Assembly (NCBI GenBank): GCA_004565275.1
Contig: SDOX01000121.1
Location: 277,800 to 341,799 of the forward strand
DNA: 64,000 bases
Direction of reading: 5' to 3'
Origin: Nannochloropsis salina CCMP1776
Lineage: Eukaryota; Sar; Eustigmatophyceae; Eustigmatales; Monodopsidaceae
This document shows positions 20,816 to 32,793 of this stretch, piece by piece. Made by a program: the position numbers and the translations under genes. Position 1 is the first letter of the stretch; the number at the start of each line of letters is the position of its first letter. Under the pieces are notes generated by a model. That model was given only the letters and a program-made list of their open reading frames with translations, was not told the DNA's origin and did not search any database.

Positions 20816-23227
20816 CTATCGCACCTTGACCGTCATCGCCTGCCGCGCCAACACCAAATATCCCAAGAGCAACAAGCCTATGCCCAACCCCGCCAGCATT
20901 ATCAAATTCTCCTCCAACGTATGCTGGTCTGCTGAGCATCGTCGCAACACCGAGGGCGTGGAGGGATACACGCAACGGGCCCCGCCCGGTAACCCCCCCC
21001 CGTCTGAGCCTTCCCCTGGGTGGGAGAGCGAGGGGGGGCAATGGATGTCTTGGCCGGCAAAGGCCTCCAAGACCAGGGCGTGCAGCGTGTACTTGACGAT
21101 GGACAAATGCTGCAGCCAGGCCAAAAAAGACGGCACCGTGTTCAGTTCCACCAAAAAGCCGGCGAACAGGGCCATGGGCAGCGATATGGGAGGGACCAGT
21201 GCCAAGGCGACCGCCTCGTTCCGGGTGGAGATAGCCACCACGTAGCCCAACGCCGTGGAGGCAATGTTCGACAAGGTGACGGTCAAGAAGAAAACCGCGA
21301 GCTGCCGGAGCGTCAGGCCGTTCAGTGCCAAGGGGAAGGTGACCAGGCAGAAGGCCAAGGTCCAGACCAGGAGGAAGGCGAAGGACTGAACGACATGGGC
21401 AACGTAGTAGGTGCTGACCCGGTTCACGCCCGCGAGCCGCTCCCGGAAAAAGACTTGGAGCTCCCCCGGGAGGGTGAAAGCGACTTGGAAGAAATTCGTT
21501 ATGAGCAAGAAGATGGCCGACGTGAGCATCAAACCCAGCGTGTCCGTGATCCCGCCCTGCGCAAATTCCCGGCCCTTGGGCCCTCGAAACGCGAGGCCAA
21601 TCACCAAGCCCGTTCCCACCCCCACGAAGCACCGGGCCAGGGACATTTTCTTGTCCCGTTGCAGGGCCTGGAGCTGCCGGACCAGAGAGTACCCAAACTG
21701 GGTCGTCCACGACGCGTTGTACTCGCGGGCAAACACCTTCTCGTGCCCCCGCCCCCCCCGACCATCCCCCCGCTTCGGCGGCGGGTGGGGACCCTCCAGT
21801 GACTCCGCCGCATCCCGTTCCAGGACCGTCAAGGACTGCAAGGACGGGTGGCCTGCCGTCATGGCCATGATCGGATCCATCCTCCCTTCCTCCACCGAGT
21901 CCTCCTCTCCCACCCCCCCTGGGCCTAGGTGCTGGTATTTATGACTCCGATTCACTCCCCCGGCATGCGTGGGCGTGGCTTCGGGAGGCACCGGATGGAA
22001 ATTCGGCTTGAACTTCCAGGCCTGGTTTTGTTGCGCCAGCTCCGACTCTGTGTACGCTGTGCACAGCTTGACCACCCGGGCGGCGGCCTCCTCAGCTCCC
22101 TCTCCCGGCGGCACCGCGACGCACCGGACGGCAAAATCCGCCATGTTGTGGTACGGAGGACATTGGAGGCCGACGCTGGCCAGGTAGGCGAGCAGATTAG
22201 CCGTGGGCCCGTGGTAGGCAATGTGGCCATGGCCCGCCAGGAGCATCAGGTGGGTAAAAGTGGAGAAGGTCTGGGAGGACGGTTGGTGTATGGAGGCCAC
22301 CACCAGGCGCCCGCTGTCCGCCATGCCCCTCAGCACCCGGCAGACGCTCTTGGCCATGGAGGCGTCCAGGCCCGTGGTTGCCTCGTCGGCGATCACGATG
22401 GACGGGTTCGAAAGCATCTCCGTGGCAAACGACAAACGTCGGCGTTCCCCTCCCGACAGGCCACGTACGGCGCTCCGGCCGCCCCCAATGTACGTGTGGG
22501 ACACATGGCTAAGATTCAGCTCGATCAACACCTCTTGGATCCGGGCCATCTTGGCCGAGGTGCGTACCTGCGCCCCCAGCCGCACCATTGCGTGGAACTC
22601 TAAGTGCTCGCGCACAGTCTGGGTGGGATAAAAGAGGTCGTGCTGGTCCACAAAGCCCACCATCGACAGATACTGCTTCCTGGCCGGGGCCTCGTTCAAA
22701 TAGATTTGTCCGCGGAACGTTTGGTCGCGCAGGGCCAGACAACTCAGAAAGGTGGACTTCCCACAGCCGGACGGGCCCATGACCGCCAGCAAGTCTCCTG
22801 CCTCCGCCTGCCCAACAATGGAGTGGAGAATCACTTTTTTCTTCCGCTTTTTTCCTGACCGGCTCGGGCATGGGAACCATCGGCCCCCTGGCTGGCCTTT
22901 GGTCTCAGCGATGGAGTAGGTGACGTCCCAGGCCAAGGAAGTGACGAGGCAATGGTCGCGTCCGATCGCTTCTTCTTCCTCCCGTGTCCGCGAGGCCGCC
23001 GAGGTGGAGGCGGTGGATTCCACGCTGATCCCTTCCGAGCCATCCGAGCATTTACCAGGACTGGCGCTTTTGTGGCGGTGGTGATGATGAGAAGTGGATG
23101 GCTCCACTGGAAGGATGTGTCCTGGTGAGGGGGTACAGTCGGCGGAGGGCGAGGAGGAGCGGGGCTCAGACACGACGAGTAATGGCGGGGACGGCCGATC
23201 CTCCTCGTCTGCGGCATTTGGGGCCAT
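20816..23227 (-). CDS. ABC transporter, ABCG (white/WBC) half-transporter
   Basis: A single-exon gene of 803 residues from the ATG at 23225-23227. The frame stays open upstream to 23356 without another ATG. The nucleotide-binding domain comes first, as in all ABCG proteins. It has Walker A GPSGCGKST (151-159), signature LSGGERRR (257-264) and Walker B IVIADEATTGLD (277-288), followed by SIHQPSS. The second half (about residues 540-800) is a six-helix membrane domain (for example FLLVWTLAFCLVTFPLAL and IGLLLLGYLVLA). Half-transporters must dimerise and usually export lipids, sterols or xenobiotics at the plasma membrane. The substrate cannot be predicted. The N-terminal ~100 residues are Ser/His-rich and probably disordered. 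Confidence 0.93.
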   Translation of the reverse strand: MAPNAADEEDRPSPPLLVVSEPRSSSPSADCTPSPGHILPVEPSTSHHHHRHKSASPGKCSDGSEGISVESTASTSAASRTREEEEAIGRDHCLVTSLAWDVTYSIAETKGQPGGRWFPCPSRSGKKRKKKVILHSIVGQAEAGDLLAVMGPSGCGKSTFLSCLALRDQTFRGQIYLNEAPARKQYLSMVGFVDQHDLFYPTQTVREHLEFHAMVRLGAQVRTSAKMARIQEVLIELNLSHVSHTYIGGGRSAVRGLSGGERRRLSFATEMLSNPSIVIADEATTGLDASMAKSVCRVLRGMADSGRLVVASIHQPSSQTFSTFTHLMLLAGHGHIAYHGPTANLLAYLASVGLQCPPYHNMADFAVRCVAVPPGEGAEEAAARVVKLCTAYTESELAQQNQAWKFKPNFHPVPPEATPTHAGGVNRSHKYQHLGPGGVGEEDSVEEGRMDPIMAMTAGHPSLQSLTVLERDAAESLEGPHPPPKRGDGRGGRGHEKVFAREYNASWTTQFGYSLVRQLQALQRDKKMSLARCFVGVGTGLVIGLAFRGPKGREFAQGGITDTLGLMLTSAIFLLITNFFQVAFTLPGELQVFFRERLAGVNRVSTYYVAHVVQSFAFLLVWTLAFCLVTFPLALNGLTLRQLAVFFLTVTLSNIASTALGYVVAISTRNEAVALALVPPISLPMALFAGFLVELNTVPSFLAWLQHLSIVKYTLHALVLEAFAGQDIHCPPSLSHPGEGSDGGGLPGGARCVYPSTPSVLRRCSADQHTLEENLIMLAGLGIGLLLLGYLVLARQAMTVKVR

Positions 23228-24424
23228 GCGCTGAATAGTGTGAAAGACGCTTTCAGGTCGTGATTGGGCAACGGGCAGGTCGTGGTGAACTTGACAGGCA
23301 AGGTAGGGGGGTTTGACAGGGCAGAGACGAGCTAGGATACAATATCCCAAGAACAACCAGTCTCACACTCGCCTTTGGCCCCTACCGCAGCACCCTGCCA
23401 ACTGATTGTGATTCTTGCCTATGAAAATTTCGGTCGCACGAGTGCGGAGGGGAGGAAAGGCGGTAGTTTAGAAGGATGACACGGACCCAAACCTCTATCA
23501 GACTTTCCTTCCAAAGCCGATCCTGTGACCCTGTCGACACTTGCATTACAATCAAATACCATTGTACACGCGCCGTGGCATAAATATGTCAGCGTTCATA
23601 TCTGCATGCGCACACTGTGACAACGTTGGTGCTCAAGGCGCAGGGGTAGGTTGAGTTCCCTTGTTTGTACACGATCACGTGCTGCTCCGACCATCACGGA
23701 CCGGGCAGAGCAGAGAGGCCATCAGCACGTGAATATATGCAATCCTTTTCCTACAATGCACGCACGTGCCAACACGACACCTGCCACTGGCACATTCCCG
23801 CGCGCATGCTAGCTGGACTGGGTGGCAACCAGGCCATGTGTGGGGAAGAACATGGGAGAGCTCTGGACATAAAAAACAGCCTGGATCTCCGTCTCGAGAG
23901 AGCCTGGGGTTTATTTCCCCTTCCGCGCTCTTCTTCCTCCCTCCGCCACGTCAAAATTAAAAAGTCTGTGCACGCGCTGGCAGCCAAGCAAGGCTATTAC
24001 CATATACTTCCACACGTCCTCACGACATCGCGAGGCGACACGTGCGGCAGCCATGGCGAGGCGGCGGGGTCTGTCCCAGAGAGTTGGACGGGGTAATTAC
24101 CTTGCGGCGACGTGGAGGGGATCGAGCTTTGAAATATCTCCGGCCACCCACAGGAGGGGGGGAGGGTCGCGCTCTAAAACCATGTCTTTTTTACTAACGC
24201 GTGGAAAAGAAATGCGATGTGTATACAAGAGAAGATACACGTAAGCGTAAAATGCGCCCAAACTCCAATGTGGAGCTCATTCTCACAAAAGTGGACAAAT
24301 TATGCGTTCTTTTTTCTTTTTTTTTTCTTTTCCTGCCCGGGGGGGGAATGTCGGTGTCTGGTACCGTCAAGACACTCAATGAGAGTTGTTATGTACATGT
24401 TTTTATGACATGCAATGACTTTGA
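23228..24424. other. 1.2-kb intergenic region upstream of the ABCG gene
   Basis: It lies between the ABCG start and the THOC7 stop, both on the minus strand, so it holds the ABCG promoter and the THOC7 3' UTR. No gene or repeat was recognised. Small open frames near 23665-24244 are not supported. Confidence 0.45.
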
Positions 24425-25372
24425 TCAGTCCATTTGCATTTCTGATTCCTCGTCCTCTTCATCCTCGTCTCCCTCTCCCTCCATTTCCCCGCCCTCCTCC
24501 TTGCACTTGGCCACGGCAGCCGCCTGCTCAGCCAAAAACCTGTCCTTTTCCTCGTCTGTCCGCATGTCGTACTCCAAACCGTTCTTGAGATCCCTCACGG
24601 CATTGAGGACAAAAGACAACTGCCGTTTCCTCATGGCCACTGCCTTGCCAAGCCTTCCTTTCTCTTCCTCCAAAGCTGCTATCTCTGCCGCCACTTTGGT
24701 CTGTCCCACCGTCGTCTGTGCTTTGGCTGGAAATTTGTTCACAAGCTTTGCCAGCGCCTCGTATTCTTCACGTTGCAGACGAATGGCACGTTCCACGACC
24801 AATCTCTCCTTGAGAGCGACAATCTCTGCCTCCACGCGAGCTGTCTGTTGGGCTATCGTGTCAGAATAGACTTCGAATTCCTCCCGCTCCCGGGGCAGGG
24901 TGGCGAACATCGCTTCCGCTTTGTCAATCTGGATCCAACAGAAAATGATGACAGGGGTGTTAAGACTCGAGCGTACACAACAAATTGGGGAAAGAGGGAT
25001 GGGGTTGTCAGTGATGGACGCGTTAGCAGCGTCGCTTGGAGGGGACCTGTGACCAGGTTGGCGCTTCACTCCGCATATATCGTCGTTTGGAGCGCATCAA
25101 TTTTTAAAATACAACCTCTAAGACTAACTGAGCCTTACCTCAAGCCGCATCAATGTCAGCTCCTTGACCAAGGCGTCGTACTGCTCAAGCGCAGTCTCTC
25201 TCTCCCCACATCCGAGACCAACCGGGGTCTTCGCGTCGGATGCGCCGAGGGCGCTCACGGCCGCGTTGACAAAAGCATTAAACCGTGCCACGAGACGACT
25301 GACAGCAGTGTGGCCCGTGATTGTCGTCTCTTTGTACGTCAATCGGTCCTCAAATATCTTCCTGTCAATCAT
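24425..25372 (-). CDS. THOC7: THO complex subunit 7
   Basis: A subunit of the THO/TREX complex that couples transcription to mRNA export. Exons 25139-25372 and 24425-24928 join in phase 0 across a 210-bp GT-AG intron, giving 245 residues (human 204). The whole protein is predominantly coiled coil. The diagnostic segment RLQREEYEALAKLVNKFP aligns with human RKNRQEYDALAKVIQHHP. RKRQLSFVLNAVRDL then matches the family block RRKQFHVLLSTIHEL. The N-terminus IFEDRLTYKETTITG fits the start of the domain. The tail is acidic (EGDEDEEDEESEM). It diverges from CSE1, another nuclear export gene, across 606 bp. Confidence 0.9.
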
Positions 25373-25978
25373 GGCCTGATGCGGGCCGTATGAGCGAAAC
25401 CGACGCGTAAGAAGTGGAAGCCTAGAATAAGGAGAGCGTACACGTCAGCAGCAAAGAGAAGACGTGCTGATCACGAGATGTGTATGCCACCGTAGCAACT
25501 AAGCCACAAAAGGCTAAAACCAGGGGAAAGGGAAGGGAGGAGGCTATCAAAAGCTCTTGGCTTCAGCAGCTTCCTCTCCTGCCGCCGAAGGTGCAAAAAT
25601 ATCCCACAATGCCGTCCATCATACACGCGATAAGCTTGAATCTCGAATGTACCCATCCTTTGGGGCATTCCGGGACGCAAGGGAAGCACAGCGTGGGCAT
25701 GATAGTCTCTGCAGTGACAGACACCCCCGCATCGCTCGAGATGACGATACCATCAGCGACGGGCCAAAAGGCTTCCCACGCCCTTCACGCTTACCAAACG
25801 CACGGCGAGTTGCAGGCATTTGGAAGCTTCAGGCGGTGTGGCATGAATCAAAGACATGTCTTTCTTGGCCTGGCACATTTCTCTGACAGCGGAATACAAA
25901 GATCGCTTCGGTTGACAGCTTTCGTTCATCAGTTTGTCTTTCCCAATTCCTCCCCCGAACCCCTTTAAAATAGCAACC
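25373..25978. promoter_or_regulatory. Divergent promoter region, THOC7 / CSE1
   Basis: 606 bp between divergent start codons. No coding sequence is supported. A shared promoter is plausible, since both products act in nuclear export, but this is inference. Confidence 0.4.
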
Positions 25979-28900
25979 ATGCAGGGCAATGCTGAGGCCT
26001 TGGCTATGGTGCCTGGGGTACTTCTTAAGACACTTTCAGCAGATAAGACACAGGTAGGACCTTAAAGCAACAGTGTTTCCCGTCCCCTTGTACTGCTTCC
26101 TGTCCGATGCCCCTAGTGGGGGGCTATGGAACAATGCTCTCTCGTCATTAACGCATGGGCACATGTCCCTTGTAACGAGAAGAGAGACCCATGGAGTGCG
26201 CGACGGCTCTGCAGTGTGCTCAAATGCCTGATTCCTGGTGTTTCCTCCTCATGATTGCACTCCCGCATACCTCCAAACAGCGTCAAGAAGCCGAGCAATT
26301 CTTGAAGAAACTGTACGGTCAGCCGGGTTGCGCCATGCTCTTCTTTCAGATCATCGAAATGCACGCCACAGGCCCAGCGGAGCCTGACATCTCCATTCGA
26401 CAAGCGGCTGCCGTTTCTTTTAAAAACTTGGTTCGGACCCGGTGGGAGTCCAAAAAGGAGGAGGGCGAGGCGGTCGACGCGCCGTCCATGGCGCACGCGG
26501 ACAAGGACATGGTCAAGCAACACATACTCAACCTCATGTGCCTGGTCCCCAACGACGTGCAGAAACAACTCTCGGAGGCCTTGACCATCATCAGCAGCCA
26601 CGACTTCCCTGACAAATGGCCCGGTCTGCTCCCGGAAATGGTGGCAAAGTTCTCCTCCCAGGACTTCCACGTCATCAACGGCGTCTTGCGATCCGCCAAC
26701 GCGATTTTCAAACGGTTTCGGTACGCCTTCAAAAGCGACGCCCTCTTTGCCCAGCTCTTATTTTGTTTGCAAAACTTTGCCGCACCCTTGACGGAGCTTT
26801 TCACGTGGGCGGAGGCGCGTTTGGAGGAGGCGGCCAAGACCAACGACAAGCCGCGCTTGCTGGCGACGATGGAAACCCTGCGATTATGCTGCAGGATCTT
26901 CTTTTCGCTGAATTGGCAGGACCTGCCGGAGTTTTTCGAGGACAACATGGCACCCTGGATGAGCATCTTTGCCAAGCTCTTGCGCTTTCGCCACCCGCTG
27001 TTGGTGGATGAGAGCGAGGACGACAAACCCGGGCCGTTGGAAGCGGTGCGGGCCGCGGTGGTGGAGAACGTCAATCTGTACGCGACCAAGTACGAAGAAG
27101 AATTCCAGCCGCACCTGAACATCTTCGCCACGGCCGTGTGGGAGCTTTTGGAGACCTCAGGGACCACGGGGGCCCTCCCCAAGTACGACGCCTTGGTGAC
27201 GGTCTCCATGCGCTTCCTCGCCTCTTTGGCCGGTAAACAGATGCACTACGCCCTCTTCAACAATCCGACCTTGCTCCGGCAAATTCTCGAGGCGATCGTG
27301 GTTCCGAACGTGACGATGCGGGAGGACGAGGAGTACATGTTCGAGGACAACCCGACCGAGTACATCCAGCGGGACATGGAAGGTTCCGACCAGGATACCC
27401 GGAGGCGTTGCTCTTCCGACTTGGTTCGGGCCCTGTGCCAGCAGTTCGACTCAGACGTGACCCGCATCGGGCTCGAGTACATCGGGAATATGCTCAACCT
27501 CTACCAAAGGTGCGGGCAGGCTTCCCGACAAGCTGGGATGTGGCAGAGAGTCGGACCAGTTTGGGGGCAATTAGGGGAAGGCTGAGGGTACCTCGCCTGC
27601 GGACACTATCTATTCGGACCGTACAGTAAGCGCCGTCTTTTCATGGGCTACTCGCGTACACGTCAAATTCACCACTCTTTCCCTTCATTCCCCCCCCTTC
27701 CCTTCCTCCAGCAACCCCTCGAATTGGAAGAGCAAGGACGCGGCCATCCAGCTCATGCTCGCCATCACGGTCCGGGGAGAATCGGCGGCCAAGGGTGCCT
27801 CGATCATCAACGACAAGGTGGACGTGATGGGCTTCTACACCGCTCACATCCTCCCCGAGCTGGAGGACCCGGCCTTGGACGCCCGGCCCATCTTGAAAGC
27901 GGACGGTCTGAAATTTGTCACCGTCTTCCGGCAGCAATTTTCCGTGCAAGCCCTCCTGGCGGTCATGCCCCTCTTGATCAAACTCCTGGGCTCCGCGCAC
28001 GCCGTGGTCCAGACCTACGCCGCGCATTGCCTGGAGCGCATCTTGAACGTGAAGGATCGGAACGAGCGGGGGGGACCGACGTGGGTCCGTCGGCTGGGGA
28101 AGGAAGCGTTGCGTCCCTCTTTGAACGGCCTCTTCACGGGCTTGTTCGCGGTGGTGGACCGAGGGGGGGCAGACGGGCAGGAGAACGAGTATGTGATGAA
28201 GGCGATCATGCGCTTGCTCACGGTTGTCCAAGACGAGATCCTCCCCGTCACCGGCATCGTGCTCGAACGACTCACGGCCTCCCTGGTCCGGGTCTGCCGG
28301 AACCCTTCCAACCCCCTCTTCAACCATTTCCTTTTCGAATCCTTGGCCGCCACCGTCAAATTCATCTGCCAGGCCAACCCGCACGCCACGGCGGACTTTG
28401 AGGAGCGCCTGATGCCCCCTTTTGAAGGCGTGTTGAGTTTAGACGTGGCCGAGTTCACGCCCTACGTCTTCCAGATCCTGGCCCAACTTCTACTCTACCG
28501 ACCCGACGGCCTCTCCCCGGCCTTTGTCGGGCTTTTCCCACCCTTGCTCACTGCCTCGCTCTGGGAACGGAAAGCCAACATCCCCGGCCTCGTCCTCCTC
28601 TTGCAAGCCTACTTGAAGAAGGGACCGGAGACGTTGTCTCCGCACATTGAACCCCTCTTGGGCATTTTTTCCAACCTGCTCTCCTATCGTGTCTCCGAAA
28701 AATACGCCTTCGACCTTCTCCTTGCAGTCTTCACCAACATTTCTTCCTCGATCCTTTCCAAATACGAACGCCGGATTTTTGAGCTCATATTCACCCGTTT
28801 GCAGACCTCCAAGTCGCCTCGCACCGTCCGTTCCAGCCTCCTCTTCTTCGGATTCTACTCTGGAAAATTCTCGCCCGAGGCCTGGGTGCGCCTTCTCGAG

Positions 28901-29425
28901 TCCTTGCAGTCCGGCATGACCCGAATGGTTTTGACCCAGGTCTGGATCCCCAACGTGCAAATGGCGGCCATCGCGGGAGGAGTGGAGGCCAAAGCCTGTG
29001 TGGTGGGCCTGACCAGGGTTACGTGCGAGTACCGGGAATTGCTAGGCTCCGCGGAGGGGCTGGAGATATGGGGGGGGCTCTTGAAGGGGGTGGTGTGCAT
29101 GGCCACGCCAGAGGCGGACAAGGATGCGAACAGCGTGGTGGGGAAACGGGGGGGGGGGGATGAGGGCATTGACGAGGAGGACGCGTGGGAGAAGCAGCAG
29201 GCCGTTCAAGAGGTGAGTGGCGAGGCGGTGTTTAGTAAGCTTCATTTCGCCTCAGCAGGGGATGAGGATTACTTTCCCGAGGTAGGCAATCCGTTATCTT
29301 TTGTTGCGCAGCGACTGAATACACTTTTGGCAAGCAACCCTGGCGTGAACCTATGGCAAATTGTAGAAAAAAGCCTGAGTCAACAGCAGGTACAGACTCT
29401 ACAGGCGGCTGGCGTTCGCTTTTGA
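25979..29425 (+). CDS. CSE1L: Exportin-2 (CSE1/CAS), importin-alpha re-exporter
   Basis: A HEAT-repeat karyopherin that returns importin-alpha to the cytoplasm with Ran-GTP. Exons 25979-26053, 26281-27509 and 27712-29425 join in phase (1005 residues; human 971). Exon 1 encodes MQGNAEALAMVPGVLL and ends at KTQ. Exon 2 opens with RQEAEQFL, as in the family N-terminus (RRPAEKFL). Very close matches follow: DFHVINGVLRSANAIFKRFR, LNWQDLPEFFEDNM, EEYMFEDNPTEYIQRDMEGSD and TRRRCSSDLVRALC. The exon 2/3 junction rebuilds a Ser codon in YQSNPSNWKSKDAAI, a conserved block. The ATG at 26191 lies inside the first intron and is not the start. Confidence 0.96.
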
Positions 29426-30423
29426 TGACAGTCAGGCTAAAAGACTAGAAGGCAACACATGAAGGTGACGAGAACAGAGCGGAAAGAGGTCGAGTAACGC
29501 CAAGGAAGATGTATGCGCCCTTACTTCAATGGAAAAGATGATGTCGAGCCTTCCTGTCAAAGGCCAAATTATCAAAGAACGTAGCAATAGAATAAGACAA
29601 TCCATTCTAGCTTTCTTATGTTATTGGACCTGTTATTTAATGCTCACCCTACATTAGTTCACAGTATTTCTGATACCAATTTTCACGTGACAACGCCCAC
29701 CCGACACCTTCAAGTCGTCGATGCAAAATCTACGGCCGCTGGAGATTGATGGGTCCGTTCGCGGCGAATTAATGTCCTTTGGCGCCATTCAATTATCAAC
29801 GTCGGATTCAAACAGGTTTCTGGAGACAGTTAAGATCGCGGGCTCATCTCTTCTGGATGTACCATTGCTCTCTCAAACCCGGTTTATCCTCTGAATGCCC
29901 TGAAAGGATGGACCCTTTCGTTGACACACGGCACACTTGGCAAATTTTTTTAATACCAAATTACCTCAGGGTGAAGCAATGATGTCTGGAGAATTTGTCT
30001 TGCGATTGGTAGGAATGCACCTGTGTGGGTGTGCAATCGCCATTGTCCATATGATCATGTTGAGGGAGGCTCCTACGTACGTTCCTGAACCTCCCCTCTC
30101 CCCTTGTGCATAATATTGCTGCAAACAGGATCCTAGTGTAAAATTGATACGAGGCATGGGCGCTTTCAAATATAATTTCTTGATATAAAAGCAAAAATAG
30201 AGCTTAGAAAGCGTTTGAAATACCATTTTGGCCCACCCAGCTCCTCCACTTCGTAAGCTTACGCTCCTACTCCACCACGACGTCCTCTTCCCTCCCCATC
30301 ATGTTGAACATCAACATCGTTGATCCACGAAAAGAAGTAGACCTCGTATCAAATATGTAGACTTGCTACAACAAAAGGGCTTATGTTTCAATTTGCATTT
30401 TTCCGTTTCATTCGCAGTTTTTG
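29426..30423. other. 1-kb intergenic region, AT-richer
   Basis: The 3' flank of CSE1 and the promoter of the HORMA gene. Base composition shifts to AT-rich from about 29480 onward. No coding or RNA feature was recognised. Confidence 0.45.
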
Positions 30424-32793
30424 ATGGCATCTACAATACTTCACCGGACAACTACAGCTCAAACGAGTACAAGCGTCACGGCTGTGCAGGTAAAACTATG
30501 CACAGGAACAGAGCTAGATCTTTATGTAATTTGTATCTGCCAATTAAAGAGTACACCTCAAACTCCAACTTTTTCATAACAGAGCCTGGCATTGACTAAA
30601 AATTTGATGCGTGTGGGACTTAGTCAAATCGCATACGCTCGCTCTCTTTTTCCTGAACACTGCTTCATCGAGAAAAGCTACATCGATATGAAGGTAAGCA
30701 TATGTTTTAGATTTGTTTGTTTGTTTGTTTGTCTATCTTTTTTTTTCCTTTTTCAAGTTACCACTTCTGAGTTGCGACTTGTGATTGTGACCACATGTTG
30801 TGGACCTTTGCTTTCCGTTCCCCTTCCCTCTCCTCAAATATTTTAACAATAGATCAAGCACTTACAACCAAAATCTGAGAATGGCAATGTCCGGCACGAA
30901 GAAGCACATCTTCTCACCAACTGGTTGGAACAAGGAGTCTTCGATGCTCTATCCAAGCGTTACCTTCGTGCTGTTGTCTTTGCCATCTCCATCCCTACTC
31001 CACCTGCTTCACTGTCCTGCTCGGCCGCCACTGACAAGAGAGGGGGTGAGAATGCCCATGAGAAAGTGATTGAAACTTATCAGTGGAAAATAGGATATAC
31101 CGATGATGGGGAAGTGACCCTAAACGCTTCTCGCATAGCCCGGACAAAGGCGGATTTAAAAGCGCAAGCCATCTCCCTCATTCGTGCTCTGCTCATGTTC
31201 ACACACACCCTCGAGTCTCTTCCCTGCCACCGAACTCTGTCCTTGAAGCTCCTTTACTACGACGAACGGACTCCACCCGCCTACGAACCCCCGTTTTTCC
31301 AACGTGCGGCTCGAGGAGATTGTTTGGCTGTGGAAGATAAGGGAGCCTTGAAGGTGAAAATTGGGAACGTGGTCTCACCTCAATACGCTTTGGAGTTGAA
31401 ATTTGTGGGCGTGGATCTGTCTGCCGTCAATAGGGCGGAAGAGGCAGTAGAAGCAGAGGACGGGACGGAAAGCGCGGGACTACTGTTGATGAGACGGGAA
31501 GGGGAAGCAAATGGAATAGAAGATGAAGATACCAATAAAGACGAGGAGGAGGATGATGAGAAAACTGCCTTGAGCACTCCCATCTCTGGGGTCTCAGGCG
31601 CAAGAAAACGAAGGAACGATGTCAGGGGTAGGAAAAGCGAGGGGGTATCCGAGGGGGATAGCTCGAGGGATCCCGGTGACGAGGAGACTGTGGCGGACCA
31701 GAAAGAAGAGGAGAATAAGAAGCCGGTGGGAAAACAGATGGACATGGAGAAGGAGGCCAATGAGCGGACTCTGGGAGGGATCAGGACCAAAATGGATGGA
31801 CCGAGGCGGCGGGAGTTGGGGCGAGGGGTGACAGGGGCGATGAACTCACTTTCTCTTCAGGACAAGGTCGAACGGACAACCAGGAGTACAAGGAGGACTG
31901 GACTTTTGGAAAGCAACGCACAAGCGAAGGCGGAAGCTGACGGGGAATGTGCTGGAACTATCGTCGACTCCCCCCCAACCACGTCCCTTTTCCTCCCAAA
32001 ACATCAAAAAATAATTGTGGGCAGCGTCGGTTACGCGGAATTAGAAGCAGTACGGGAGCATATTCTTTCTACCTATCACCGGCACGGGAGCTGGATCTCC
32101 GTCAACAAAGCAGCGACCGCCTTAAGCCTGTCCCGCGAGCAGATCGAGGCTGCCTTAGCGTGCTTGGCTGGAGAGGCCACGCGGAAGAATGAAAAGGGGG
32201 GGAGGAAGCAGACGGTCATGGTAGAGGGCAGGGTTTGGGGCACGGGTACAAGGTTCCTGTTCAGAGAGGTTGCCAAGGGGGGACACAAAAAGCTCGTTGC
32301 TGGAGGAGAGGGAGTGCGACAAGAGGGACATGATGTAGCTCAAAAGGAAGAAGACACCATCAAATGTCATCGCACACCAATGTCTATGGACAAACGCGGT
32401 CCGGAAGAGGCAAGCGACAGTGACGAGACCTGCGCGGGCGATTGCGGTCCCGAGGAGGACAACGTAGAGCTTCCTTACTCCCACCCACCGGTTCCCCATG
32501 ACGGCCTTCGAACAACAGCTCAGCAGCACGCTCCTCCCAAGGCCCCACGGCCCTTCCGTCCGTCCGCGTCTGCCTTCCCGCCCTCTACCTCCCCCTCCCG
32601 TCCGTCCTCCTCCTCCTCCCTCCCTCCCCCGGAACGCCGAGGGCGGGCGAGACTCGCGTCGGAATACTTGCTGGAACAAGGCAATGGCTTCGAGATTTCT
32701 CTAACGCAGGAGTCTGTATCCACGCTTGCAAATTGCAAGGCGAGTGTAGTAAGTCGGCCCATTGTACAGCGTGCAAAACGGTCTCGACGTTGA
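30424..32793 (+). CDS. HOP1: HORMA domain protein, Hop1/HORMAD family (meiotic chromosome axis)
   Basis: Axis protein that promotes meiotic double-strand breaks and inter-homologue repair. Exons 30424-30489, 30583-30693 and 30853-32793 join in phase 0 (705 residues). The HORMA domain fills about residues 20-270. QSLALTKNLMRVGLSQIAY and LFPEHCF start it, the first also matching the HORMAD start (QSLVLVKRLLAVSVSCITYLRG). VFDALSKRYLRAVVFAIS, YQWKIGYTDDG and LKLLYYDERTPPAYEPPFF follow, each with a direct HORMAD1 counterpart. A long acidic, Lys-rich disordered stretch follows. Residues about 446-525 look like a winged helix (ELEAVREHILSTYHRHGSW, LSREQIEAALACL), as in the Hop1 chromatin-binding region. 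I see no PHD or zinc finger. Codon use is less GC-rich than in neighbouring housekeeping genes. Confidence 0.92.

Noticed and set aside
20816-23356. Longer 846-residue ABCG protein
   Set aside because: The first in-frame codon at 23356 is TTG. The first ATG is at 23227, and the extra 43 residues add no domain.
26191-26280. ATG at 26191 as the start of CSE1
   Set aside because: It lies in an intron. The exon at 25979-26053 joins in phase at 26281 and gives the better N-terminus.
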